From Streptomyces kanamyceticus (GTDB taxonomy: Bacteria; Actinomycetota; Actinomycetes; Streptomycetales; Streptomycetaceae), in NCBI RefSeq assembly GCF_008704495.1, contig NZ_CP023699.1, positions 5,208,001 through 5,272,000 on the forward strand: DNA of 64,000 bases, in the 5' to 3' direction. Each line of letters begins with the position of its first letter. The first letter of the stretch is position 1. A model generated the notes under the pieces. It was not told the origin of the DNA. It saw nothing but the letters and a program-made list of their open reading frames with translations, and did no database searches. The position numbers and the translations under genes were made by a program. Shown here one piece after another: positions 32,293 to 40,425 of the stretch.

Positions 32293-32745
32293 ATGACACC
32301 GGACCGCATGACACCGGACCGGCAGGAAGAGCCCGCCGCCGGGACGCTCGCGGTCGCCACCGTGGTGTTCTCCGTGTGCGTGCTGACGATCGTCGGCAGC
32401 TATCACGTCATCGCGGGCTTCGCGGCGATCATCGGCGACGACTTCTTCAGGAAGCCGAAGGACTACGCCTACGCCCTCGACGTCACGGCCTGGGGCTGGC
32501 TCCACCTGGTCTCCGGCATGGTCGTGCTCGCCGCCGCGTTCACCCTGCTCACCGGGCGCCTGTGGGCGCGTGTCGTCGGCGTCACGGTCGCCGGTCTCAG
32601 CGCGCTGGAGAGCTACTTCTTCGCCCCGTTCTACCCGGTGTGGTCCGTCGTCATGATCGCGCTCGACGTCCTGGTGATCTGGTCCCTGGTCCGGTACGCG
32701 CGGCCCGTGTCCCGCAGGCTCCTCGGCACGGACGCGCGCCGGTGA
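32293..32745 (+). CDS. DUF7144-type membrane protein, paralogue C
   Basis: A 150-residue four-helix protein. YALDVTAWGWLHLVSGMVVL, TGRLWARVVGV and FYPVWSVVMIALDVLVIWSL mark the family; it is close to paralogue B. ATG 32293 has GGGGAGGGG upstream; ATG 32308 is possible. It converges with the lipid-kinase-like gene. Confidence 0.9.
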   Translation: MTPDRMTPDRQEEPAAGTLAVATVVFSVCVLTIVGSYHVIAGFAAIIGDDFFRKPKDYAYALDVTAWGWLHLVSGMVVLAAAFTLLTGRLWARVVGVTVAGLSALESYFFAPFYPVWSVVMIALDVLVIWSLVRYARPVSRRLLGTDARR

Positions 32746-32764
32746 CACTCCGGGGCGGCCCCCG

Positions 32765-34081
32765 TCAGAACCGGTGCGAACGCCCCAGCGCAAGCCTGCC
32801 GATGACCCGCCAGTCGAGCAGCGGCCTGGCCCGGCGCACGCCAGGACGGTTCCGCGGCACCAGCACCCGCAGGGCCAGCGGCCGCACCTCGCAGCGCACC
32901 GGGACCGGCAGCGACACCGTCTCGCCGTCGACGCCGACCGGGACGTGGTCCTGGTCCGCGTCGACGACCACGTGCGCCGCCGTCGTCCGTACGACCCCGG
33001 CGGCGCGCCGTCCGCGCAGCAGCCCCGCGGCGTGCGCGGCGCTGGTCACCTTGACCCCGACGCAGCCCAGCTCCCCGCCGTCCATCCGGGCCCGGCGGCC
33101 CAGACCCGCGATGTCCCCGGTGCCGTAGGGGTTGTTGCTGACGAGGAGCGCCTGCGGCTCGGCGAAGTCGGTGTCTCCCGCGTGCGCGGAGAGCCGCGGC
33201 CCCTGGTGGCCCGCCAGCATGTCGGGCAGCAGCCGCAGCGCCGTACGCGTCTTGTCGTCCCGATACGCGGGGCTCGCCACCACCTCGGCGTAGGCCCCGA
33301 ACGAGACGTTGTTGACGAAGGGGAGGCCGCCCGCGCTGCCGAGGTCGACGTGCAGTTCCACGCCGTCCCGCAGCGCGTCGAGCGCCTTCGACGGGTCGTT
33401 CCTGTCGAGCCCCAGGTCGAGGGCGAAGTGATTGCGGGTGCCCGCCGGGATCACCAGGAAGGGCAGGTCGAGCGCGGCGGCGACCTCGGCGACCTGCGCC
33501 TGGGTGCCGTCACCGCCCGCGACGCCGAGCAGGTCGGCGCCCCCGGCCGCGGCCTTGCGCGCCATGTCGGCCACGTCGCCGTCGCCGTTGTCGCGCCACT
33601 GCAAGAGGATCACCTCGGCGCCCAGGCCCTGGGCGCGTTCGACCAGTTCGAACCGGCGGACCTTCCCGCCGCCGGACCGCGGATTCATGATCAGTACGGG
33701 ACGGCGCACGCGCGGCGCCGGATGCTCGGCCATCGCCGCGGGCCCCTCGTCCCGTACGAGCGCGGCCCGGCCCGCGCCGACCGCAAGGAGCCACAGGGCG
33801 AAGGCGAGGGCGGCGACCCACGCCAGATGGGCGCGGGTGTACGCGATGAGGACCCATACGGGCGCGCCCAGGGCCAGGACCACGGCGAGGACCCGCAGGA
33901 CGCCCTCCTTGGCCAGGCTCCACCACAGTCCGGCGGCCACGAGCACCAGGCCGACGAGGCCGACGGCCAGCAGTCCGATGGTCCGGGTGCCGGCGAACAC
34001 GCCGAGGACGACACCCGCGACGAGGACCGATCCCAAGGACGCGCGCGCCAGCCAGCGCCGCTGCCACATCGTCGGATTCAT
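32765..34081 (-). CDS. Diacylglycerol kinase-like lipid kinase
   Basis: A 438-residue protein. Four hydrophobic helices (residues ~12-105) precede a DAGK catalytic domain: PVLIMNPRSGGGK near 128-140, the ATP-binding GGDGT at 189-193 and IPAGTRNHFA at 211-220. The family phosphorylates diacylglycerol, sphingosine or related lipids. The fused N-terminal membrane domain is unusual compared with ~300-residue YegS-type kinases. Operators lie upstream. Confidence 0.9.
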   Translation of the reverse strand: MNPTMWQRRWLARASLGSVLVAGVVLGVFAGTRTIGLLAVGLVGLVLVAAGLWWSLAKEGVLRVLAVVLALGAPVWVLIAYTRAHLAWVAALAFALWLLAVGAGRAALVRDEGPAAMAEHPAPRVRRPVLIMNPRSGGGKVRRFELVERAQGLGAEVILLQWRDNGDGDVADMARKAAAGGADLLGVAGGDGTQAQVAEVAAALDLPFLVIPAGTRNHFALDLGLDRNDPSKALDALRDGVELHVDLGSAGGLPFVNNVSFGAYAEVVASPAYRDDKTRTALRLLPDMLAGHQGPRLSAHAGDTDFAEPQALLVSNNPYGTGDIAGLGRRARMDGGELGCVGVKVTSAAHAAGLLRGRRAAGVVRTTAAHVVVDADQDHVPVGVDGETVSLPVPVRCEVRPLALRVLVPRNRPGVRRARPLLDWRVIGRLALGRSHRF

Positions 34082-34115
34082 GGCGTCACCGTGCGACCGC
34101 GCGGGCGGCACCGCC

Positions 34116-34132
34116 TCACCCCCCGAAGGTGG
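34116..34132. promoter_or_regulatory. Degenerate palindromic operator
   Basis: TCACCC-N5-AGGTGG, 10/12, 34 bp upstream of the lipid-kinase-like start. It is weaker and closer than the others and is recorded as a possible secondary site. Confidence 0.4.
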
Positions 34133-34159
34133 TTCGGCTCCGGAGCGGCGCCCGCAGGT

Positions 34160-34176
34160 TCACACCCACGGGGTGA
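34160..34176. promoter_or_regulatory. Palindromic operator, site 7
   Basis: TCACAC-N5-GGGTGA, 11/12, between divergent genes: 78 bp to 34081 and 71 bp to 34248. Confidence 0.7.
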
Positions 34177-34247
34177 CGCCCGCGCGGGACTCAGGGTCGA
34201 GGATCGGTGCCGTCCCGAGTGTCGGCCGCGTCAGAGAGGGGCCGGTC

Positions 34248-35651
34248 ATGGCCGAGGACCGGCACGTACCGCCCACCCCGCAGGAGAGCGTCGCCCGCGG
34301 CAGGGCCGCGCGCGCGAAGGTGCCGCGCTCCCGCCACGCCGATTTCGCCCCGGCGCGGGACAGGACCGACCCCATCGAGGTGATAGAGCGTCAGTCGGCG
34401 CGCAGGCTAGCGGAGTTGGTGCCGATCCGGTACGCCCGGATGCTCGAATCGCCGTTCCGCTTCTTCCGGGGAGCCGCCGCCCTGATGGCGACGGACCTGG
34501 CGACGACGGCGTCGAGCGGGCTCACGGCCCAGCTGTGCGGGGACGCGCACATGCTGAACTTCCGGCTGCTCGCCTCGCCGGAACGCCATCTGATGTTCGA
34601 CGTCAACGACTTCGACGAGACGCTGCCCGGGCCGTGGGAGTGGGACGTCAAGCGCCTGTCGGCCAGCCTCGTCATCGCGGGCCGCGCCAACGGATTCAGC
34701 GTGCCGGAGCGGTCCCGCGTGGTCCGGGGTACCGTGCGTTCCTACCGGGAGGCGATGAACGGCTTCGCCGGGATGCGCACCATCGACGTCTGGTACTCCC
34801 GGATCGACGCCGACGACCTGTACGCGACGCTCGGCGGGCAGCTGCGCCCCCAGGCCCGGCGCAGGCTGTCCCGCACCCTCGCCAAGGCCAGGGGCCGCGA
34901 CCACCTCCAGTCCCTGGCGAGGCTCGCGCACCGCAGCGGCGACGAGCTGCGGATCGCCGCCGACCCGCCGCTCGTGACGCCGCTCGCCGACCTGCTCCCC
35001 GACGTGGAACGCGCGGAGCTGGAGCGGCAGTTGAGGGAGCTCATCGAGCGCTATGCCGTGACGCTCCCGGGCGACCGCCGCGCGCTCCTCGCGCAGTACC
35101 GGGTGGTCGACATGGCGCGCAAGGTGGTCGGCGTCGGCAGCGTCGGCACCCGCTGCTGGGTGATCCTGCTGCTCGGCAGGGACGCCGACGATCCGCTGTT
35201 CCTCCAGGCCAAGGAGGCCGAGGAGTCGGCGCTCGCCCCCTACTGCGAGCCCAGCGCCCACGCCAACCAGGGCGAGCGCGTCGTCTCCGGGCAGCGCCTG
35301 ATGCAGGCCACCAGCGACATGTTCCTGGGCTGGGAACGGGTGTCCGGCCTCGACGGGCGCGAACGGGACTTCTACGTACGGCAGTTGCGCGACTGGAAGG
35401 CCATCCCCAAGGCCGAGACCATGACACCGAAGGTCATGCGGCTGTTCGGGCGGCTGGCCGGGGCGACCCTGGCGCGCGCCCACGCGCGATCCGGCGACCG
35501 CATCGCCATAGCGGCCTACCTGGGCGGCTCCGACCGGTTCGACCGGGCGCTCGCGGAGTTCGCCGAGCGCTACGCCGACCAGAACGAGCGCGATCACCGG
35601 GCGCTGACCGACGCGGTGCGCGACGGCCGGGTCACCGCGACGCCCGAGTGA
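34248..35651 (+). CDS. DUF2252 family protein
   Basis: A 467-residue cytosolic protein. RMLESPFRFFRGAAALMATD, LCGDAHMLNFRLLASPER and DVNDFDETLPGPWEWDVKRL are the conserved kinase-like core motifs of DUF2252; the ALAPYCEPSAHANQGERVVS block follows. The fold is related to small-molecule kinases but no substrate is known. ATG 34248 follows AGAGAGGGG. Its 3' end overlaps the YihY gene by 20 bp on the opposite strand. Confidence 0.9.
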   Translation: MAEDRHVPPTPQESVARGRAARAKVPRSRHADFAPARDRTDPIEVIERQSARRLAELVPIRYARMLESPFRFFRGAAALMATDLATTASSGLTAQLCGDAHMLNFRLLASPERHLMFDVNDFDETLPGPWEWDVKRLSASLVIAGRANGFSVPERSRVVRGTVRSYREAMNGFAGMRTIDVWYSRIDADDLYATLGGQLRPQARRRLSRTLAKARGRDHLQSLARLAHRSGDELRIAADPPLVTPLADLLPDVERAELERQLRELIERYAVTLPGDRRALLAQYRVVDMARKVVGVGSVGTRCWVILLLGRDADDPLFLQAKEAEESALAPYCEPSAHANQGERVVSGQRLMQATSDMFLGWERVSGLDGRERDFYVRQLRDWKAIPKAETMTPKVMRLFGRLAGATLARAHARSGDRIAIAAYLGGSDRFDRALAEFAERYADQNERDHRALTDAVRDGRVTATPE

Positions 35652-36459
35652 CAGGTTCCGCCGACGGCTCGGCGATCCGCAGCATGCGCCGCACCGGCTT
35701 CTCCTGGCCGAGCACCTGGCCGAGGGCGATGCCGATCGCCACGATCGTGAAGAAGAGGATCAGCCAGGACAGCAGCGTGAAGACCGAGCCGAGCGGACCG
35801 TAGCGCTCCACGCTGCGCCGCAGCGCCACCGGCAGCCACAGCGCGGCGAGTTGGGAGTACGCGACCGCGCCCACCCCGGCGAGGACGGCCCCCGGCAGCA
35901 ACGGGCGCCACGGCACGCGCCCCGCGAGCAGCAGGTGCTGCGTCCACCACCACATCAGCACGGCGGCGACGGCCTGCAGCGGAAACCCCAGGACCGGGCC
36001 CACGCCGAACCCGTCGTGCAGCACGCCCTGGAAGAACAGGGCGGTCAGCCAGACGAAGAGCCACAGCGCCCAGCGCCAGAGCAGGATCCGCACGCCCGAC
36101 GGCGGCAGGCCCCAGCAGCGTTCGCACAGCCGCTGCAGGGCCCGGGAGAAGGCGGTGGCGGACAGCAGCGCGACCAGCACGCTCACCGCGCCCCAGCTGT
36201 GCAGCGCCTGGGGCTCGCCGGAGTACACCTGGTCGAGCCGCGCCGCCTCGACGCTGCCCGAGCCGAACAGGGACCGCAGCGACCTGCGGAGCTCCGTCCG
36301 CCAGCCGACCGGACAGAAGGAGGCGACCGCGATGATCATCGGCAGCGCGGCGAGGAACGCCTGCGCCGCGAGCCGCGTCGCCAGATCGAGGATGTTCACG
36401 GCCGCGAGCTGGCGGACGGCACGGACCGCCAGCGGTCGGGCGCGCGCGGCGGTCTGCAT
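35632..36459 (-). CDS. YihY/BrkB family membrane protein
   Basis: A 275-residue membrane protein with about six helices, matching the YihY/virulence factor BrkB family (formerly called ribonuclease BN; no nuclease residues are visible). LAAQAFLAALPMIIAVASF, ERYGPLGSVFTLLSWLILFF and EKPVRRMLRIAEPS are characteristic. ATG 36459 has GAGGGGG upstream. It is divergent from the SHOCT protein gene across an operator. The function is unknown. Confidence 0.88.
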   Translation of the reverse strand: MQTAARARPLAVRAVRQLAAVNILDLATRLAAQAFLAALPMIIAVASFCPVGWRTELRRSLRSLFGSGSVEAARLDQVYSGEPQALHSWGAVSVLVALLSATAFSRALQRLCERCWGLPPSGVRILLWRWALWLFVWLTALFFQGVLHDGFGVGPVLGFPLQAVAAVLMWWWTQHLLLAGRVPWRPLLPGAVLAGVGAVAYSQLAALWLPVALRRSVERYGPLGSVFTLLSWLILFFTIVAIGIALGQVLGQEKPVRRMLRIAEPSAEPVTRASR

Positions 36460-36530
36460 GACGTGCCCCCTCGCAGCTGTGACGCCAAGCCCCCTCGCGG
36501 ACACTGTGACGCGGCCGCCGGACCCGCGTT

Positions 36531-36547
36531 TCGCCCTACAGGGGTGA
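36531..36547. promoter_or_regulatory. Palindromic operator, site 8
   Basis: TCGCCC-N5-GGGTGA, 11/12, 71 bp from the YihY start and 58 bp from the SHOCT gene start. Confidence 0.72.
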
Positions 36548-36605
36548 TACGGCCGCGGGGGCGGCCCCCGAGTGTGGTGCCCATCCGATCGACGGGAGTG
36601 TTGCC

Positions 36606-36983
36606 GTGGACGACTATCCGGTGTTCGACGTCTTCCTCACCATGCTGTTCTTCTTCTTGTGGGTGATGTGGTTCGCCCTCGTGATCCAGATCGTCGTGGA
36701 CATCTTCCGCAACGACGATCTCAACGGCTGGCGCAAGGCGCTGTGGCTGCTGTTCATTCTCGTCCTGCCCTTCCTCGGCGTACTCGTCTACGTCATCTCC
36801 CAGGGTTCCGGGATGAGCCGCCGCAGCTCGATGGGCCGGATGTCAGGACTGCGCGGCCGTCCCGTGGGCGCGCCGTCCGTGACCAGCGCCGACGAACTGG
36901 AACGGCTCGCGGAGCTGCACCGGACCGGGGCGCTCACCGGCGCGGAGTACGCACAGGCCAAACACCAGGTCCTGCCCATGTAG
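36606..36983 (+). CDS. PLDc_N / SHOCT-domain membrane protein
   Basis: A 125-residue protein: two hydrophobic helices (FLTMLFFFLWVMWFALVIQI and ALWLLFILVLPFLGVLVYVI) in the PLDc_N arrangement, a basic RRSSMGRMSGLRGR linker, then a C-terminal SHOCT motif, ELERLAELHRTGALTGAEYA. SHOCT domains mediate oligomer contacts. The start is GTG 36606. It converges with the SulP gene. The role is unknown. Confidence 0.88.
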   Translation: MDDYPVFDVFLTMLFFFLWVMWFALVIQIVVDIFRNDDLNGWRKALWLLFILVLPFLGVLVYVISQGSGMSRRSSMGRMSGLRGRPVGAPSVTSADELERLAELHRTGALTGAEYAQAKHQVLPM

Positions 36984-37036
36984 GACGCCCGTGCGGGACG
37001 CGGTGGCGGCGCGGTTCCGTCGTCACCGCCGACCGG

Positions 37037-38755
37037 TCACCGCCGACCGCGGAACGCGGCGACGGCGGCCTCCACCGTGGGATACAGGTGCCGCTCGTCG
37101 ATGGTGCGGGTCAGCCCGTACCGCTCGATCTTGCGGCGCACCGGGTCCTTCAGCTCGGCGAAGACGAGATGCGTGCCACCGGCGTTGAGCTTCTCGTCGA
37201 GGGCCACGAGGACGTCGGCCGCGGTGGTGTCCACGTCGGTCATGGGCTCGGCGGCGATCACGATCCAGTCCGGCGCCGGGTCCGACCGCGCGATGCGCAG
37301 CACGTTGTCGCGGAAGTTCTTGGCGTTGGCGAAGATCAAGGGCGCGTCGAACCGGTAGATGACGAGGCCGGGGAGCTGTTCGGCGGTGGGGTGGGAGCGG
37401 ACGTCGTGATAGCCGGGCAGGCCCGCCACCTGCCCGAGCACCGTCTCGTACGGCCACCAGGCCCGGCGGAAGACGTTCAGCACGGAGAGCGCCACGGCCA
37501 CCGCGATCCCTTCGAGGACGCCGACCAGCGCGACCCCGAGGAACGCCGCGACGCACAGCAGGAATTCCATCCTGCGCTGCCGCCACAGCCGTACCGTGCC
37601 CGGCACGTCGGCCAGCGAGAGCGACGCGGTGATGACGACGGCCGCGAGGGCGGGCTGGGGCAGGTGCCGGAAGAGACCCGGCACCAGGACCAGCATGAGC
37701 ACGATCAGCGCCGCGCCGACCACACCGGTCAGCTGGGTGCGCGCCCCGGCCCGCTCCGCCACCGCCGTACGCGACCCGCTCGTACTGACCGGAAAGCCCT
37801 GGAAGAGCCCCGCGGCCAGGTTGGCCGCGCCCACGCCCGCCATCTCCTGGTTGCCGCGCACCTCCTGGCCCGCGCGCGACGCGAACGCCGACGCGTTGGA
37901 GATCGTGTCGGCCAGGGACACGACGGCGATGCCCAGGGCACCGGCGAGCAGCGGACCGACGTCGTCGAACGCGACGTGCGGAAGCGTCAGCGGCGGAAAA
38001 CCCTCCGGCAGCACGCCGACGAGCGCCACCCCGTGCTCCCCGAGGTCGAACACCACCACGGCGCCGATCGCCAGGACCACCATGACGAGCACGGCGGGCA
38101 CCCGCGGCAGCCAGCGCTGCAGCGCCAGGATCAGCACGATGCCGCCGCACCCGACGGTGACCGCCGCGGCGACCGCCTTGCCGTCCGCGAGCCCCTCGAC
38201 CACGGCCGCGCACTCGTCGATCAGGCCGTCGGCGTCGACCTTGAACCCGAGGAGCTTGGGCAGCTGGCCGATCAGGATGGTCACGGCGAGGCCGTTCATG
38301 TAGCCGATCATCGTGGGCTTGGAGACCAGCTCGGCGACGTAACCGAGGCGGGCCAGGGACGCGAGGAGCATGATGCCCGCGACCATGACCGCCAGCATCG
38401 ACGCCAGGGCGACGGCCCGCTCGGGATCGCCGTCGGCGGCGACCAGCGGGAGCACCGTCGCCGCGATCATCGGCCCGAGCGAGGAGTCGGGCCCGAGGAC
38501 CAGGATCCGCGAGGGCCCGCACACCGCGTAGGCCAGCAGGCACAGGATGGACGTGTAGAGGCCGGTGATCGCGGGCAGCCCGGCGAGTTCGGCGTACGCC
38601 ATGCCCTGCGGCACGAGCAGCGTGGTGAGCACGATCCCCGCCACGACGTCCTTGGCCAGCCACTCGCGTCGGTACGTCAGGGCCGCGCGGCCTCCGGGCA
38701 CGGCCCGCAGCAACGACGCGACGCGTCCGCCACCGCCCTGCTCGGTCGCCGTCAT
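37037..38755 (-). CDS. SulP/SLC26 anion transporter with STAS domain
   Basis: A 572-residue transporter. The N-terminal signature PQGMAYAELAGLPAITGLYT, about 12-14 helices and a conserved QGFPVSTSGSRTAVAERAGA segment are followed by a C-terminal STAS domain from ~445 (GLVIYRFDAPLIFANAKNFR, then DVDTTAADVLVALDEKL). It is likely a sulphate or bicarbonate symporter. The presence of a STAS domain next to a free STAS protein at 39099 is notable. ATG 38755 follows GAGAGGA. Confidence 0.93.
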   Translation of the reverse strand: MTATEQGGGGRVASLLRAVPGGRAALTYRREWLAKDVVAGIVLTTLLVPQGMAYAELAGLPAITGLYTSILCLLAYAVCGPSRILVLGPDSSLGPMIAATVLPLVAADGDPERAVALASMLAVMVAGIMLLASLARLGYVAELVSKPTMIGYMNGLAVTILIGQLPKLLGFKVDADGLIDECAAVVEGLADGKAVAAAVTVGCGGIVLILALQRWLPRVPAVLVMVVLAIGAVVVFDLGEHGVALVGVLPEGFPPLTLPHVAFDDVGPLLAGALGIAVVSLADTISNASAFASRAGQEVRGNQEMAGVGAANLAAGLFQGFPVSTSGSRTAVAERAGARTQLTGVVGAALIVLMLVLVPGLFRHLPQPALAAVVITASLSLADVPGTVRLWRQRRMEFLLCVAAFLGVALVGVLEGIAVAVALSVLNVFRRAWWPYETVLGQVAGLPGYHDVRSHPTAEQLPGLVIYRFDAPLIFANAKNFRDNVLRIARSDPAPDWIVIAAEPMTDVDTTAADVLVALDEKLNAGGTHLVFAELKDPVRRKIERYGLTRTIDERHLYPTVEAAVAAFRGRR

Positions 38756-38811
38756 GGGTGTCCTCTCCGCCGGATTCCGCCCAGGTTCGGCCGGTGGGGC
38801 GCGGACCGGGA

Positions 38812-38828
38812 TCACCCCGCAGGGGTGG
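38812..38828. promoter_or_regulatory. Palindromic operator, site 9
   Basis: TCACCC-N5-GGGTGG, 11/12, 56 bp upstream of the SulP start. It is the last clear copy before the defence segment. Confidence 0.7.
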
Positions 38829-39098
38829 TTGGCGGAGCGGCACCGGGGGCCGGGCGGGCTCCGCGGCCCCAACTCGGTCGTACGCACGCAGTTCTGCCTC
38901 AAGTGGCCTTTCGGGGCGATAGGTTGACGGACACGAGTGGGGGCATCACCCCCTGTGAGAACCGTGTCTCCGGTCCCTCACCAGTGGTCCTGCTTCCACG
39001 GGCTCTCCCCGACGTCACCCCGGTCCCCGGTGGCCCTCCGTCCCGTCCGACCATTCGGCCTCCCCAGGGGAGAGGCCGTCGGCAGTGAGGATGCCGCC

Positions 39099-39473
39099 AT
39101 GAGCCACGGCGTTCCGCCCCACGCTGGGCACCTGTACATCCACCGGGTACAAGGCCGCACCGTCATGGAGTTCCACGGCGACATCGACATCGTGGCGGCC
39201 CTGACGATCATGCCGCGCCTGGACGCGGTGACAGCGCCGATGGAGACGCTGCTCGTCATCGACCTCACGCCGACGACCTTCTTCGACTGCTCCGGCCTGG
39301 CCCTGCTCTGCCGCGCCGACCGCCGTCTGAGGGAGCGGAGCGGCGCACTCCTCCTGGTCTGCCCGCAGGCCCTCACCCTGCGGATGCTGCACGTCCTGGG
39401 CCTCACCGAACGCTTCCACCCGGCCCCGACCTTGACCGACACCCTGCGGGAACGGTTGCCGGCGCGGGAGTGA
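39099..39473 (+). CDS. STAS-domain anti-sigma factor antagonist
   Basis: A 124-residue protein: GRTVMEFHGDIDIVAALTIM, then LLVIDLTPTTFFDCSGLALL with the Ser of DCSGL as the expected phosphorylation site, and a C-terminal LRMLHVLGLTERFHPAPTL. In partner switching such proteins bind an anti-sigma factor to free a sigma factor. No cognate kinase lies in the window. ATG 39099 is chosen after GTGAGGA. It is followed by a strong terminator. Confidence 0.9.
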   Translation: MSHGVPPHAGHLYIHRVQGRTVMEFHGDIDIVAALTIMPRLDAVTAPMETLLVIDLTPTTFFDCSGLALLCRADRRLRERSGALLLVCPQALTLRMLHVLGLTERFHPAPTLTDTLRERLPARE

Positions 39474-39502
39474 AGGTTTCTCCGGTTTCCGTCCGGAGAA
39501 CG

Positions 39503-39538
39503 CCGAAGGGCCCCACCGCGAACGGTGGGGCCCTTCGG
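39503..39538. terminator. 16-bp perfect hairpin, probable bidirectional terminator
   Basis: The arms 39503-39518 and 39523-39538 pair perfectly around a CGAA loop. It lies between the converging STAS and PIN-toxin genes. There is no long U-tract, as usual in Streptomyces. Confidence 0.85.
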
Positions 39539-39652
39539 TTGCCCTGACGGTCGTGGGCGCTCTGTCCTGTGGCGGAGTAGGGCTCGCCCTCGGCCATGAA
39601 CGGTGGCGGGCAGCGGTGAATGAAACCAGAACTGAGACCGGAAAGAGTTGGG
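39539..39652. other. Spacer at the edge of the defence segment
   Basis: No gene is seen. TGCCCTGACGG, present here at 39540-39550, recurs directly after the hairpin at 42263-42299, beyond the defence genes. Confidence 0.4.
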
Positions 39653-40078
39653 TCAGACCTTCTTGACGACGATCGTGTCCGGGACGAGCTTCTCCAGGTC
39701 GTCGACGTCCGAGGTGAAGACCGTGACTCGCCCTTTTTGCTGTCGCGCGATGACGGCGAGCACGGCGTCGATCGCGTATTTGTGTCCGTGCAGCTTGGCG
39801 TCGGCCAGGAGGCGGCGGGCCTGGCGGGCCTCGTCCTTCCCGATATCGGCGACTTGGAGCCGGGAGAGCACCCAGTCCCAGCGCTGCTCGGTGGTTCTGC
39901 CGTCGTACGCCTCGACCAGCGTCATCGGGGACGTCACCACCTCGGCCTCACCTTGAGCCGCCAGGTCGAGCCAGGCGATCATCCTCCGGTCGCCGCGCAC
40001 GGCCAGAGACAGTGCCTCGCAGTCGAGTACGAAGACGCGCGGTGGCCGCTGGCTCTGTTGACCGGTGCGCTTCTTCAC
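39653..40078 (-). CDS. PIN-domain toxin (VapC-like)
   Basis: A 141-residue protein with the acidic residues of a PIN ribonuclease: VFVLDCEALSLAV (first Asp), SPMTLVEAYDG (Glu), KYAIDAVLAVIAR (Asp) and VTVFTSDVDDLEKLV (Asp pair). It would cleave RNA when not bound by its antitoxin. ATG 40078 overlaps the antitoxin stop (ATGA). Compared with ~130-residue VapC proteins it has a short basic N-terminal extension. Confidence 0.88.
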   Translation of the reverse strand: MKKRTGQQSQRPPRVFVLDCEALSLAVRGDRRMIAWLDLAAQGEAEVVTSPMTLVEAYDGRTTEQRWDWVLSRLQVADIGKDEARQARRLLADAKLHGHKYAIDAVLAVIARQQKGRVTVFTSDVDDLEKLVPDTIVVKKV

Positions 40079-40350
40079 GCCGCTTCTCCGGCATCGTGTC
40101 CACTGGTGGCGCGGCGCTCGTGCTCGGCGTCGAGATCGTCCAGTTCTGCGAGGGCTGCCGTTCGCTCGTTCTTGGTGACCGGCCCGTGTTCCTCCTGAAG
40201 CCAGTCGACCAGTTCCAGCAGCCGGTCCCGATCGCGCTTGAACCGCAGCGCTTCGGCCACATACGCCGAGAGCCCTCGCTCAGCTGCTTCGGCGCGGATC
40301 TCGTCGAGGAGATCTTCGGGGATCGTCACCGTGACTTTCTTCGTCGCCAT
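40075..40350 (-). CDS. Ribbon-helix-helix antitoxin (VapB-like)
   Basis: A 91-residue protein starting MATKKVTVTIPEDLLDEIRA, a ribbon-helix-helix DNA-binding N-terminus, followed by GLSAYVAEALRFKRDRDRLL and an acidic C-terminal tail suited to binding the toxin. It is the first gene of the pair. Antitoxins of this class repress their own promoter. ATG 40350 is chosen over an upstream in-frame start. Confidence 0.87.
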   Translation of the reverse strand: MATKKVTVTIPEDLLDEIRAEAAERGLSAYVAEALRFKRDRDRLLELVDWLQEEHGPVTKNERTAALAELDDLDAEHERRATSGHDAGEAA

Positions 40351-40425
40351 ACAAGTCACCATACTCCTGGTGTGGAGACCCATACCAGCGTCGTTGAACC
40401 AGTCAGGTCAGGAGGTGGACGCGAC

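Noticed and set aside
38946..38962. TCACCC near 38946 as another operator
   Set aside because: The second half-site is GAGAAC, too far from GGGTGA.
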